DNA of 54,318 nt, taken from positions 1-54,318 of the forward strand of contig CALSCO010002538.1 in NCBI GenBank assembly GCA_943704415.1, read 5' to 3'. This DNA is from Parvularia atlantis. Its lineage: Eukaryota > Opisthokonta > Rotosphaerida. Shown here one piece after another: positions 1 through 10,187 of the stretch. Made by a program: the position numbers and the translations under genes. The notes under the pieces are model-generated. The model did no database searches. It saw nothing but the letters and a program-made list of their open reading frames with translations, and had not been told where the DNA came from. The stretch's first letter is position 1. Every line of letters starts with the position of its first letter.

Positions 1-16
1 CCCCCCCGCCAGCGCG

Positions 17-3000
17 TCACAGCGCGTTGACCTGGTTCTGCACCAGCTCGTAGTACTTGCCGCGCCGCGACAGCAGCTCGTCGTGTGTGCCCTGCTCGAC
101 CACGACGCCCTTGTGCACGACCGCGATGATGTCGGCGCCCACGACCGTGCTCAGCCGGTGCGCGATCAGGATCGTCGTGCGGCCTGCGGGCGCGGTTAGG
201 CCGCGCGCACAGGCGGCCGCGCACAAGCTACGGCGCACCCCGCATCGCCTCTTCCAGCGCCGCCTGCACCAGCTGCTCCGACTCGGAGTCGAGCGCCGAC
301 GTCGCCTCGTCCAGCAGCAGCACCTTGGGCTTGCGCAGCAGCGCGCGGGCGATCTATCGCGCCGCGCCGTCAGCGGGCCAGGCCGGCAAAGCACGCACGC
401 GCGGCACGCACCGCCACGCGCTGCTTCTGACCACCGCTCAGTTGCGTGCCCTTCTCGCCCACGAACGTGTCATACTGGTCCGGCAGCGTCACGATAAAGT
501 TGTGGATATTGGCCTCCTTGGCCACCGCGACGATGTCCTCGTCTGTCGCGTCGGGCCGGCCGTAGCGGATGTTCTCCTTGATCGAGCGCGCAAACAGCAC
601 GGGCTCCTGGCTGACCAGGCCGAGCTGCTGCCGCAGCCAGTGCACGTTGAGCTGGCGCGTGTCGCGCCCGTCGACCGTGACCGTGCCGCCCTTTTGCTCG
701 TAGAAGCGCTCGAGCAGGCTGATGAGCGTCGACTTGCCTGCACGCCCCCCAACCTGCGTCAGCCTACTCATGCGCAGTTGCACGCGCGGCCACGCACCGC
801 AGCCCGACTGGCCCACGAGCGCGACCGTCTTGCCCGCGGGAATCGTCAGCGACAGGCCCGTGAGCACGGGCACGTCCGGGCGCAGCGGGTACTCAAAGTG
901 CATGTTCTGCGCGGCACGGCTCAGCGGGCGCGAGAGGGGGCGGAAATATATATAGGCGTCGCACCTCAAACGCGATGTCGCCCGTGAAGCTCGCGGGCTT
1001 GTCGCCGCGCTCGGCCAGCGCGTCGATCGACGGCATGTGGTCGATGATCTCAAAGATGTCCTTGGCCGCGATGCGCGCCTTGTTCACGTTGGGCGCGACG
1101 GCCGTGAGGCGTCCGATCGAGAAGCCGCCAAAGATGATCGCCATGATCGCCGTCATCAGCTGCCCAAAGTCGATCTCGCCCGCCGTCACCAGCTGCGCCG
1201 AGTACCAGAACGCGAGCGCCCAGATCGGCATCGAGAACAGCTCCGACACGGCGAAGCCGAGCGACGTCGCGACGCTGCCCATGAGCGAGCCCGAGGCCTC
1301 CTCGATCAGCACCGCAAATTGCTGCTGGAACCGGTCCTCGCGCCCGAGGCTGGCCACCGTGCGCATCGCCGCGACGCACTCGGACGCGAGCTGGCCCGCG
1401 CTCTCGAACGCCTTCTTGGTCTTGAGCGAAAAGCCCGCGCGGAGGCGCGTGCGGGCCACGCCACTGCGTGCGCGCATGCACGTGTCAGAGCAACGCCGCG
1501 CTCAGCAACGCCGCGCTCAACAACGCCGCGCACCCGAAAAAGAGCATCGGGAAGCACGCAAGCACGACCAGCGCGACCTTCCACGACGCGGTCATGGCGA
1601 TGATCAGGCCCGACACGAGCGACGCGAAAATCTCGGCCGCGATGCCCCAGCGCATGCCCGTCGCCGACTCGACGAGCACCGCGTCCGCCGCGAGCTTGGT
1701 TGTGAGCCGCCCGACGTCGTTGGCCGGGCGGTCGAACCAGCTGAGGTCCTGGCGCATGATCGCGCGGAAGAGCATGTTGCGCAGGCGCTCGACGAGGCGG
1801 TCGCCGGCGATCGTGAGGAAGGCGTACTGCATGAAGTTGAACACGCCTGGGCGCGCGCCGCGCCGCGCTGCGTGAGACCGACGACCAAAGTGGCCGGAGC
1901 GCACGCACCGGATCCGACCGCCAGCACCACAAACATGCCCGACCAGAAGTTGGCCTGCCAGCGCAGGTCGTCGTTGCTAAACCCGGGCAGGTTGAACTCG
2001 ACGAGGATGTTGAGCATGCGCGAGAAGATGATAGTGAAGATCGGGAGCATCACGCCGTGCCCCGTCGCGCCGATCAGGCCCAGCATGACTAAGAACCAGT
2101 CCGGCCCGTGCAGACGGAACGCGCGGCGCAGCGAGCCCGTCGCCTTGACCTGCTCGGCCTCAGACAGCTGCGGCACCGCGTCGGGCGCGTCCTTATCCTG
2201 CCGGACACGCGCGCCTATGCCGTTGAGCAACACGAGCGCCGTGGCCTGCCGCGCACCGCACCTTGCCGGCCGCCTCCGCCACGGTCGTCACCAGGCCCGC
2301 CGCGGCCATCTTCGCGAGCTCGGCGTCGGCCTCATCCGCCGTCGGCACCTTGTCCGGGTCGACCTCGACCGAGACCTGCTGCGTGGCGACGAGGGACGCG
2401 TACAGCTCGCCCTTGGCCAGCAGCTCGGCGTGCGTGCCCTGCTCGACCAGCTGGCCCTGTGCGTTTGGCGAGCGGTGAGCTATTGCGCACTTCCCCGCTC
2501 GCACGTGCGCGCACACACCTTGACCATGACGCAAATCAGGTCGGCGTCGCGGATCGTGCTCAGGCGGTGCGCGATGACGATCGTCGTGCGGCCCACACGC
2601 GCCCGGTCCAGCGCGTCCTGCACCACGCGCTCGCTGCCCGAGTCAAGCGCCGACGTCGCCTCGTCCAGCAGGAGGATCTGCGGGGCGCTAGAGCGTGAGC
2701 AGCGCTGACAAGCGCAAACCCCTAAAGCGCGCACCCGCGGCTTCTTGATGAGCGCGCGTGCGATCGCGATGCGCTGCTTCTGCCCACCCGAGAGCTGCAC
2801 ACCGCGCTCACCCACGAGCGTGTCGTACTTGAGCGGCAACGACGAGATAAAGTCATGCGCGTTGGCCATGCGCGCGGCCTCCTCGATCTGCTCCTGCGTC
2901 ACGACCTCGGTCTCAGCGCCTAGGGCTGCCGCGCGCACGCGTGTCAGCGGCCGCCCGATGCGCGCACCCACACACGCACCAATGTTCTCGCCGATCGTGA

Positions 3001-4866
3001 TGGCGAAGAGCACGGGCTCCTGCTGCACGAGCGCGATCTGCGACCGCAGCCAGCGCAGGTTGAGCGTGCGGATGTCGGCGCCGTCGAGCGCGATCGAGCC
3101 CTGCGCAGCCCGTCAGCCATCGCGCCTCCTGCGAGCGCGCAGTGGACGCGCACACCTGCAGCGGGTCGTAGAAGCGCTCGATCAGGGCCACGATGGTCGA
3201 CTTGCCCGAGCCCGACAGGCCCACGAGCGCGATCGTCTTGTCGGCGGTCATGTCGAGGTCAAGGCCGCGCAGGATCGGCACGTCCGGGCGGCTCGGGTAG
3301 GAGAAGTGCACACCGTTGAAGCGTACGTTGGCCTTGAAGCCCGCGTCGAGTGCTTGGCCCTCGTCCGACATGACGTCGATCTCCGGGTCGCGCTCGATCA
3401 GCTCAAAGATCAGCGCCGCCGCGCCCGCGCCCTGCGCAAACGCGCCCAGTGACGGCGCGGCCTGGCCAAAGCCGACGGCGCCGACGACGACCGAGAAGAA
3501 GACGGTGAGGACGTCGCCCGGGCCAAGCGTGCTGTTCTGGACGAGCGTCGAGCCGTACCAGAACGCGAGGCCGAACGCGGCGAAGGCCACAAAGTAGACC
3601 AGGCCCACGCCCGCTGCCTGGATCTGCGCGCGCGCGTTGGACGACTTGGTGGCCGTGCGCAGCGCCGTCGTGTAGCGCTCGATCTCGGCGTCCTCGCCGC
3701 CAAAGGCCATGACCGTGCGCACGGACGAGAAGACCTCCTCGGCCACGGCGCCGGCGAACGACTGCGCCGACTGGCTGCGCGCGGTGTACTTGGACGTGAA
3801 CTTGCCTGCGGAGCGCGTGTCAGGCAGGGGCCGCGAGTGCGACGGCGAACGCGCGGCGCACCGAGGATGATGCCGCAGACGACGAGCGGCGGGATGAGCG
3901 ACAGCACGACGAGGGTCTGGTGGCGGCGCAGCGCGTCAGCACGCGCGCTCCGGCACGCGCGCGCACGGCGACGGCGTGCCATCTGCCAGCCCTTGACGAA
4001 GCCGACGATGATGCCGACGACAAACTGGCTGAAGAACTGCAGGAACGTGCCCACCTGCTCCGAGATCGCGTCCTGGATCAGCAGCACGTCACTGCACGGG
4101 GCGCGCTCGGCGTGAGGACCCTGCGCGTGCAGCACGCGTGCGCGCCCGCCGCGCACCTCGCCACGCGCGTCGTGAGCGTGCTCGAGTCGTTCATGTCGAA
4201 CCAGGCGATGTTCTGGCGCAACACGCCGCGGAAGAACAGGCGGCGGATGCGGTTGGCCTGGCGCTCGCCCGAGTAGATGAAGCACCACGTCTGGAAGAAG
4301 GTCGAGACGAACGAGATGCTCGCGAGGATGAGGAACCAGACGCAGATGCCGTTGACTGCGCGCGCGCATCGGTTAAGGGGGCCATTCACGAGAGCAAGCG
4401 CGCGCGCACTTGTCGTCTGCAGGTTCGACGGGTCCGTGAACGCGTTCGCGACGCTGCGCGGGGAGGCGGCGCGCGGTCAGTCCCGCGCACAGGCGACGCG
4501 GCCGGGTCCTTATCACCTGCCCAGCAGCTGCGTGCGTTATCGTCGTCGTCAGCAACGTCACGCGGCCGCTGCGCAAGCGGGCGGCGCACCAGCGAGAACA
4601 TCGGCGTGAGCGAGCCGTGCACCAGCGAGCCCACGACGCCCAGGAAGACCATGAGCTGCCGACCGCGACGTGCAGGGCGCGTGGTGGTCAACAGGAGGGG
4701 GCAGCGGGCGCTGAGGCAGCGCACCACGTCCTTCGCGTCCGAGTAGCGGTACAGGCAAAAGTACGACACGCGCTTGACCTGCGCGTCCGTCTGGTCCGTG
4801 CGCCCGCCGCGCTTGGCGAGGCTGCGGACGCGGCGCGGCGCGGCGGTGACACGTTCAGCGCGTGAC

Positions 4867-4902
<36 letters not shown>

Positions 4903-4977
4903 ACCGCGGACGCACAGCGAGGCCGACGTTGCGCCGCGCTCGAGCTCGGGCTGATCTTGCTGCTCACGCTCCGCCAT
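17..4977 (-). CDS. ABCB (P-glycoprotein-type) full ABC exporter, multi-exon
   Basis: Full-length exporter that would pump lipophilic compounds across a membrane using ATP. In order from the amino end: a short hydrophilic lead starting MAEREQQDQ, the first membrane half (about 4700-3400, e.g. [18 protein letters not shown]), nucleotide-binding domain 1 with Walker [10 protein letters not shown] (about 3195-3220), signature [14 protein letters not shown] (about 2755-2800) and Walker [13 protein letters not shown] (about 2650-2690). A second membrane half follows (about 2200-1050), then domain 2 with Walker A VGQSGCG...KST, signature LSGGQKQR and H-loop ILIAHRLST (about 160-175). An intron (about 735-805) falls inside the second Walker A motif. 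The start at 4977 was chosen because the reading continues through a GA-rich intron into the family's [16 protein letters not shown] segment; a Met at 5057 opens a frame that does not fit. The stop is at 17-19. Substrate and target membrane cannot be read from the sequence. Confidence 0.9.
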
Positions 4978-5182
4978 CCGCGCTGCGCGTCGCGCCGGCC
5001 GCGTGAGAGGCGCGCCGGAAGAAGGGTGGAAAATCTCTTCTGATCCGATCGCGCCACCGGGCGTCATATGATGCATGTCACTCTTTCCGGAACATTCGCC
5101 GAACGCACAACATGCCGCACTGCTCCATGCGTTCAAACAGTGCAGCGGTCCTCCGATCCGCCGGTGCAGTTTGAAGGACGAG
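4978..5182. promoter_or_regulatory. divergent intergenic region between ABC exporter and SOD-repeat gene
   Basis: About 200 nt separate the two divergent start codons. The stretch must hold both promoters. I see no clear TATA box or other element. An upstream ATG at 5075 is in frame with the SOD gene but would place a hydrophilic segment before the signal peptide. Confidence 0.4.
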
Positions 5183-7196
5183 ATGTGGCGTATACAGGTG
5201 CTGCTGCCGCTTGTGCTGATCGCGGCCGGTCTGCTGCTGCGCCGTGCGTCCTTCCGCACACACGCGGGGTGACGCGGCGGTCGCTCACGCGGTCGTGTCG
5301 TAGTCAGCCACGCGGCATCGGCCGTCGCGCACGTTCGCGCGACGCCCGGCAACACGCAGTACGCGAGTGCGGGCGGTGTCGTCAGCATCGCGCCCAAGGT
5401 GCGCCGTGCGGGGCGACCGGGGCCGTGCGCGATCGGGCTCACGCGTGCGAGTGCGCAGGAAGGCGCGGCCGACACGCTCGTGTTCTCGATCGCGCTCGCG
5501 GGCTTCCCGCCCGACGCCGAGCTGGCCGTGCACGTGCACGAGTACGGCGACGTCAGCGGCACCGACACGCAGGGCGCGCACTTCAACCCGCTGGGCACGC
5601 CGCACGGCTGCGCCGACAGCGCGATCCGGCACGTGGGCGACCTGGTGCGTGCGCGTTGTGCGTCGTACTGCATCGCGAGCTGACGGGCAGCGATCGAAAG
5701 GGCAACGTCCGCTTCGACACGGCCGGCGCGACGACGACGACGATCGAGACGGCGCTGCCCAGCCTCGACGCGGCGACGCCGCAGCTCGTGGTCGGGCGGG
5801 CGATCGTCGTGCATGCGGCGCGCGACAACTGCACGGGCCCCGCGGGCTTCGCCGGCGCGCGCCTCGCCCACGGCGTCATCGGCTGGAACGTGACGGCGAC
5901 GGCGGCGGCGGGCAGCGGCGTTGGCGCAGGTGCGCGATCGCCGCGCTGCCGCTGAATAATCGGCTGAGACGGCAATGCGGACGTTGCCAGTTGCGCCGGG
6001 CTCGCAGATGGTTTGCGTGCTCAGCCCGATCGGCGCGGGCAGCAGCGGGCCCAGCGGCAACGTCACGTTTCGCCAGCGCGACGATGGCAAGGTGGACGTG
6101 CTGCTATTTGTGCAGGGCCTGGCGCCGGGGAGCGAGCACGGCGTGCACATCCACGAGTTTGGCAACATCGGCGACCGCGATGCGGTGCGCAGGCGGCAGA
6201 CGTGCTTCATGCGGCACTGACGACGACCGCCGCGCTGCCAGGGCCTCGCTGCGGGCACGCACGTCAACCCGGATGGCGTCGGCCACGGCTGCCCGGACGT
6301 GAACAGCGCGCACCACACGGGCGACCTCGGCTCGCACAAGAGCGACGGCGAGGGGCGGCTGTTCAAGCGCGTCGTCGTGGCCAAGCCGTCGATGCGCGCG
6401 TCGGGCATGCACAGTATCCTCGGCCGCGCGCTCATCGTGCACGGTGCGCTGCGGGTGAGTGGGCGGCTCGCGGAGGCTCACGCCGTGCGGGGGGTGCTGC
6501 AGAGAAGGCCGACGACTGCGCGACCGTCGCCTCGGCGGGCAAGCGGCTCGCGCAGTGCGTGATCGGGACTTCACAGCGTGCGCGCCTTGTCGCGTGCTTT
6601 TGCGCGCCGCTAACGTGCGCCCTGCAGAGCGCACGTTTGCGCTCGACAGCGACGACGACAACGACAACGACGATCTGCCGGGCGGGAGCGACTCGAGCGA
6701 CGGCGCGTCGGTGCGCATCGGTGGAGGGCTGGTCGGCGCCCATGTAGACTCACGCGACGCGGCAGGGCTGGTTCTCGATCGAGGGCTGGGGCATCGGCGT
6801 GCTCGTGTTTGTGCTGTTCCTCGTCGGCGGCGCGGCCGTGTACCTGCTGCTGCGTTGGCGCCTGACGATGCGGGTGCGCCCCTTGCCGTGCGGGCTCGGT
6901 GTCGTGAACTGACGGGCCGCACGTGCAAGGCGCGTCGCTACGGCCTCGTGAGCAACGTGGACGACGACGGGGACGACGTCGACGCGCTCAACGCGGCCGA
7001 GTTTGGCGACGACATTGTGCTGGACGAGGTGTACAACGCGGCGACGGCGTCGTCGGCGGCGGGCGAGGCCAAGAACGCCTGGTGCGTCTCAGATGTGGGG
7101 GGCGCTCGCGCCCGCTCACGCGCGACGCGAACGCGCCAGAGCAGGTCGCAGGCGAGCCGCCGGCGTTCGCGCGCCAATTCATCATCCTCTTCATAG
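5183..7196 (+). CDS. membrane-anchored protein with two Cu/Zn superoxide dismutase domains
   Basis: The start MWRIQVLLPLVLIAAGLLL is a signal peptide. Domain 1 (about 5340-5940) has the Cu/Zn SOD ligands: HVHEYG, AHFNP, PHGC, RHVGDL and IVVHAA. Domain 2 (about 6000-6460) repeats them: GVHIHEFG, THVNP, GHGC, HHTGDLG and LIVHGA. Both therefore keep the residues that bind copper and zinc in the classical enzyme (His46, 48, 63, 71, 80, 120 and Asp83, bovine numbering). A hydrophobic helix near 6780-6860 (IGVLVFVLFLVGGAAVYLLL) is followed by an acidic tail ending in a serine run, so the topology is type I with the enzyme domains outside the cell or in the lumen. At least four short introns interrupt it. 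The likely role is extracellular superoxide dismutation, or a copper-only repeat-protein function; catalysis is inferred from ligands only. Confidence 0.8.
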
Positions 7197-7254
7197 CCTC
7201 TGTGCTGGTGTCGTCCTTGTGTCTCTCCGCGCATGCCCAGCCGAAGAAAGAAGG

Positions 7255-7659
7255 TCACGGCGCAGACGGCGGCGGCGCATCGGCTGGTGCGGCGGGTGCA
7301 GCGGGCAGCGGATGCTTGCGCGGGCGGCCGCGCGGCCTCTTGCCGGCCTCGCGTAGCTTCTTGCTGGCGGCCTGCGCGCCGTGTCGCGCGTCGCACGGTA
7401 GGCTGAGTGGGGAACGCACCTTCTCGCCCTCCTTCTTGGGCGGGCGCCCGCGGCGGCTCTTGTACGACGCCGTGCCAGGCACGCCTGTGCTGTCCGCTGC
7501 CGATGGCACTTCGGCGGGCGCATGCGCGGTGGCCGTTGTCGAGCCAGGCGCGGTGGCTGGGGCCGGTGTTGACTGCCGCCGCCCCCGCACGCGATCAGCC
7601 GCGATCAGCCGCGGTGGTTCTTCAGCACCATCGCGCGCACCATCGCGAGCAAGGAGCAA
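7255..7659 (-). CDS. small AT-hook (HMGA-like) protein
   Basis: Roughly 115 residues after removal of one short intron. Two AT-hook cores are visible, RRGRPPKKEG and RPRGRPRKHPLP, one on each side of the intron, in an Ala/Pro-rich low-complexity protein. AT-hooks bind the minor groove of AT-rich DNA, so a chromatin-architecture role like HMGA is plausible; this is inferred from the motifs alone. The start Met at 7659 is the first in frame, and the stop lies 58 nt from the end of the convergent SOD-repeat gene. It lies just downstream of, and on the same strand as, the spectrin-like gene. Confidence 0.6.
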   Translation of the reverse strand: MLLARDGARDGAEEPPRLIAADRVRGRRQSTPAPATAPGSTTATAHAPAEVPSAADSTGVPGTASYKSRRGRPPKKEGEKVRSPLSLPCDARHGAQAASKKLREAGKRPRGRPRKHPLPAAPAAPADAPPPSAP

Positions 7660-7719
7660 GCCAAACAGGGACTCGCAACACAGACATAGCGTATCACCCT
7701 CTCTGCCCCGCCAGGAGGC

Positions 7720-9829
7720 TCACTTGGCGCCGCCAAACGACTTCTTGGGGCCGCCCGCGGCCTGCGCCTGCGCCGGCTGCTGTTGCGGCGGCTGCGACGT
7801 CTTGCCCGCGCTGGTCTTGGGCCGGTCGCCGGCGTGCTTGGCCTTCTTGTCCGCCGGCTTGGGCGTGGGCAGGTCGGGCTGGACGGGCGTCTTCTTGAGA
7901 CTGGCCCAGGCCACGACGATGTCGTGGTAGGTCGCGTTGACCTCGGCGAACTTGCTGTACGACTCGTCGCTGATCTTCTTGCCGATCTCGGTCAGGTTGT
8001 TGACGTCGTTCTTGCGGTCCTGTGGACGTCGCGCGAGGCGCGCGTGAGCCGGAGCGAGCGGGCCGCGGGGAGAGGCAAGCAACAAGCGCACCTCGTACTC
8101 CATGTGGAACATGCTCATCTTGGCCATCTCGGAGCGCGTCGCGCCGCGGTTGTCGAGGCTCTTGTGGCTCTGGTCCGACAGGAACGCGTCCTTCTCGCGG
8201 ATCCACTGGATGAGCTCGCGTGCTGCGCGCGTGCGCACGGGCCGTCAGCGATGGGCACGAGCGCGCGGGGCGGGCGCGCGCACCCTCGTGGTAGAAGTGC
8301 TGCACGAGGTTCTCCAGCGCCAGCAGGCGGCGGATCTCGTCGCGCAGGTCCTCCTCGTAGTCAAGCACGAGCTCGGTCAGCTCGTCCCACAGCTCCTGCA
8401 CACACGCGAGAGAGAGAGAGAGGCCATGCGTAAGCGAGGCCGTACCACCAGCCGCGTGCGTGCGGGTGCGCGCGCGCACCTCGAAGGTCGCCTCGGGCGT
8501 GCCCTTCTCGGGCTGGAACGGCGGGCGCTTGTGCTGCTCGTTCGAGTGGTTGATGGCGTCGCGCGTGGCGATGATGACCTTGCGGTCCTTCTCCTTGGGC
8601 GGCTTCTCCTCCGAGCGGAACTTGCGCAGCTCCTCGTACTTCTTGAGCGTGTCCTCGAGCACGTTGTTGAACTCGTACGTGGCGAAGCGCGGGCGCGTGG
8701 CGTTGATCCACTTGACGAGCTCGTCGGCCTAATGGGGCGCCTTGCGGTGAGCATATGCGTGCGCACGCCATTCCCCGTGCGCGCACCTTGAAGCGCAGGC
8801 CCGCGAACGCCTTCTCGTCCTCGTCGCCCTGGGCGAGGTAGCCCTCGACGTAGACGATTGTCGGGTCGCGGTGGACCGTGCGCAAGTCCGTGAGGCTGTT
8901 CTTGGTGTACTTGTTGTTCTGCACGCCCTTCTCCTTCAGCTTCTTGTCGAGGTCCTCGGCCTTCTGGTACTTCTCGGTGATGGGCTTGCGCTCGTTCCAC
9001 TCCTTGCGGACCTGTGTGTGTGCGCGCGCGCGCGATCGTGAGCAAGGGCGCGCGCGGTGGAGGGCGGCGGCGCACCTTCTCGCGGTTGGCCTTGGGGTCC
9101 TTCTCCTGCGGCTTGTCGATCATGTCGCGCATGCCGTTGCAGTACAGGATGAAGGCCGTGGCGATGTCGGCAAACTCCTTCTCGATGCCGTCGGTCTGGG
9201 CGACCTCGGCCACCTCCTTCTTGTACGCCTCCTGGCGGCGCACAATCGCCTGCTCGAGCTCCTCGTTCTTCTTGGGCATGTCGTCGATGGACCAGTACGT
9301 GTACTGCGCGTCGTGTGCGCGCGGGCGTGAGGCGAGCAGCAGAAGAAGGCGGGGAAGAAACGGCGCACCTCGTTGTCCTCGCTGCGCTTCACGCCGAGCC
9401 CCTCCAGCTCGACCGTGGTCTTGTTGAGCGCGTCGAGGCGGTCCTTGCTGGCCTTGCGGTACTCGCCGTCGTTCTTGTCGAGCAGCTTGCCGTAGTTGTC
9501 GTACGACTCCTTGCTTGTGCCGATGTCCTTGCCGTCGATCGGCGCGAAGCGCTCGTCGATCACGCGCAGCGCCTCGACCAGCCAGTTGTAGTAGTCGTTG
9601 GCGTCCTTGGCCTGGGCGGCGGCGGTGGCGCGTGGGCCGAATGAGCGACGTGCGCGAGCGGGTTGCTGCTAGGGGGGCAACGACGCACAAACTTGCGCCG
9701 GAGCTCTTCGCGCGCCTCGATCTTGACGAGCATGGTCTTGAGCTGCTCATCCTTCTCGGCCGCGTTGGACGCGCCCTTGAGGCCGTCGAGCTTGGGGCGG
9801 GCGGCGGACGCGGCACCGGCGGCGGCCAT
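7720..9829 (-). CDS. spectrin/alpha-actinin-repeat-like helical protein
   Basis: A largely helical, highly charged protein of about 550 residues starting MAAAGAASAARPKLDGLK. Long amphipathic segments with tryptophans spaced as in spectrin-type three-helix repeats are visible: NWLVEALRVIDERFA (about 9550-9600), YWSIDDMPKKNEELEQ (about 9250-9300), RKEWNERKPITEKYQ (about 8960-9010), ELVKWINATRPRFATYEF (about 8670-8725) and ARELIQWIREKDAFLSDQS (about 8170-8225). The carboxyl tail is Pro/Gln/Lys rich and ends KKSFGGAK. I see no calponin-homology or EF-hand domain, so it is not a complete alpha-actinin. A cytoskeletal cross-linker or scaffold is the best guess. About six short introns interrupt it, one containing a GA run. 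Family assignment rests on pattern, not alignment. Confidence 0.55.
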
Positions 9830-10187
9830 CTGGTTTCTCGTGAGCGGCGGTGGTCGTCGGTCTGCTTCTCACGGTGAGCGGTCTGCGCAGCAACGAGCCA
9901 CGCAGCAGCAGACGGCGACGAGAGACGCGCAGCACCGGACGACGAGGCCGCCGCCCGCCCGCCCACGCGCCGCAGCAGCCCGCGACGAGAGCGACGAAGG
10001 AGAAGAAGAAGAAGAGAAAATATGCGCCGAGAGAACGCTTTTTTTTTTTTCCCCGAACCAAACCCCGTGGCAACCCGAAACAGCCCCATCGACCAATCAG
10101 CGGCAAGCCCCCTCGGCGACTTTACATCGCGCCCTCACACGCAGCCCGATATCGCCCCGCGGCGGCGCCCACAGCGCCATCCGGAGC
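9830..10187. promoter_or_regulatory. bidirectional promoter region with a CCAAT box
   Basis: Divergent spacer between the spectrin-like gene and the myosin. A CCAAT pentamer sits at 10093-10097, about 90 nt before the myosin ATG, in a GACCAATCAGCGG context typical of NF-Y sites. A purine-rich run (about 10000-10018) and a T11-like tract (about 10040-10051) lie just upstream. Function is inferred from these motifs. Confidence 0.4.

Noticed and set aside
945-956. TATATATA as a promoter
   Set aside because: It lies within an intron of the ABC exporter gene, with no gene start nearby on either strand.
975-2708. Long plus-strand open frame of 577 codons
   Set aside because: It is antisense to the ABC exporter's domains, lacks recognisable content and is typical of shadow frames in GC-rich DNA.
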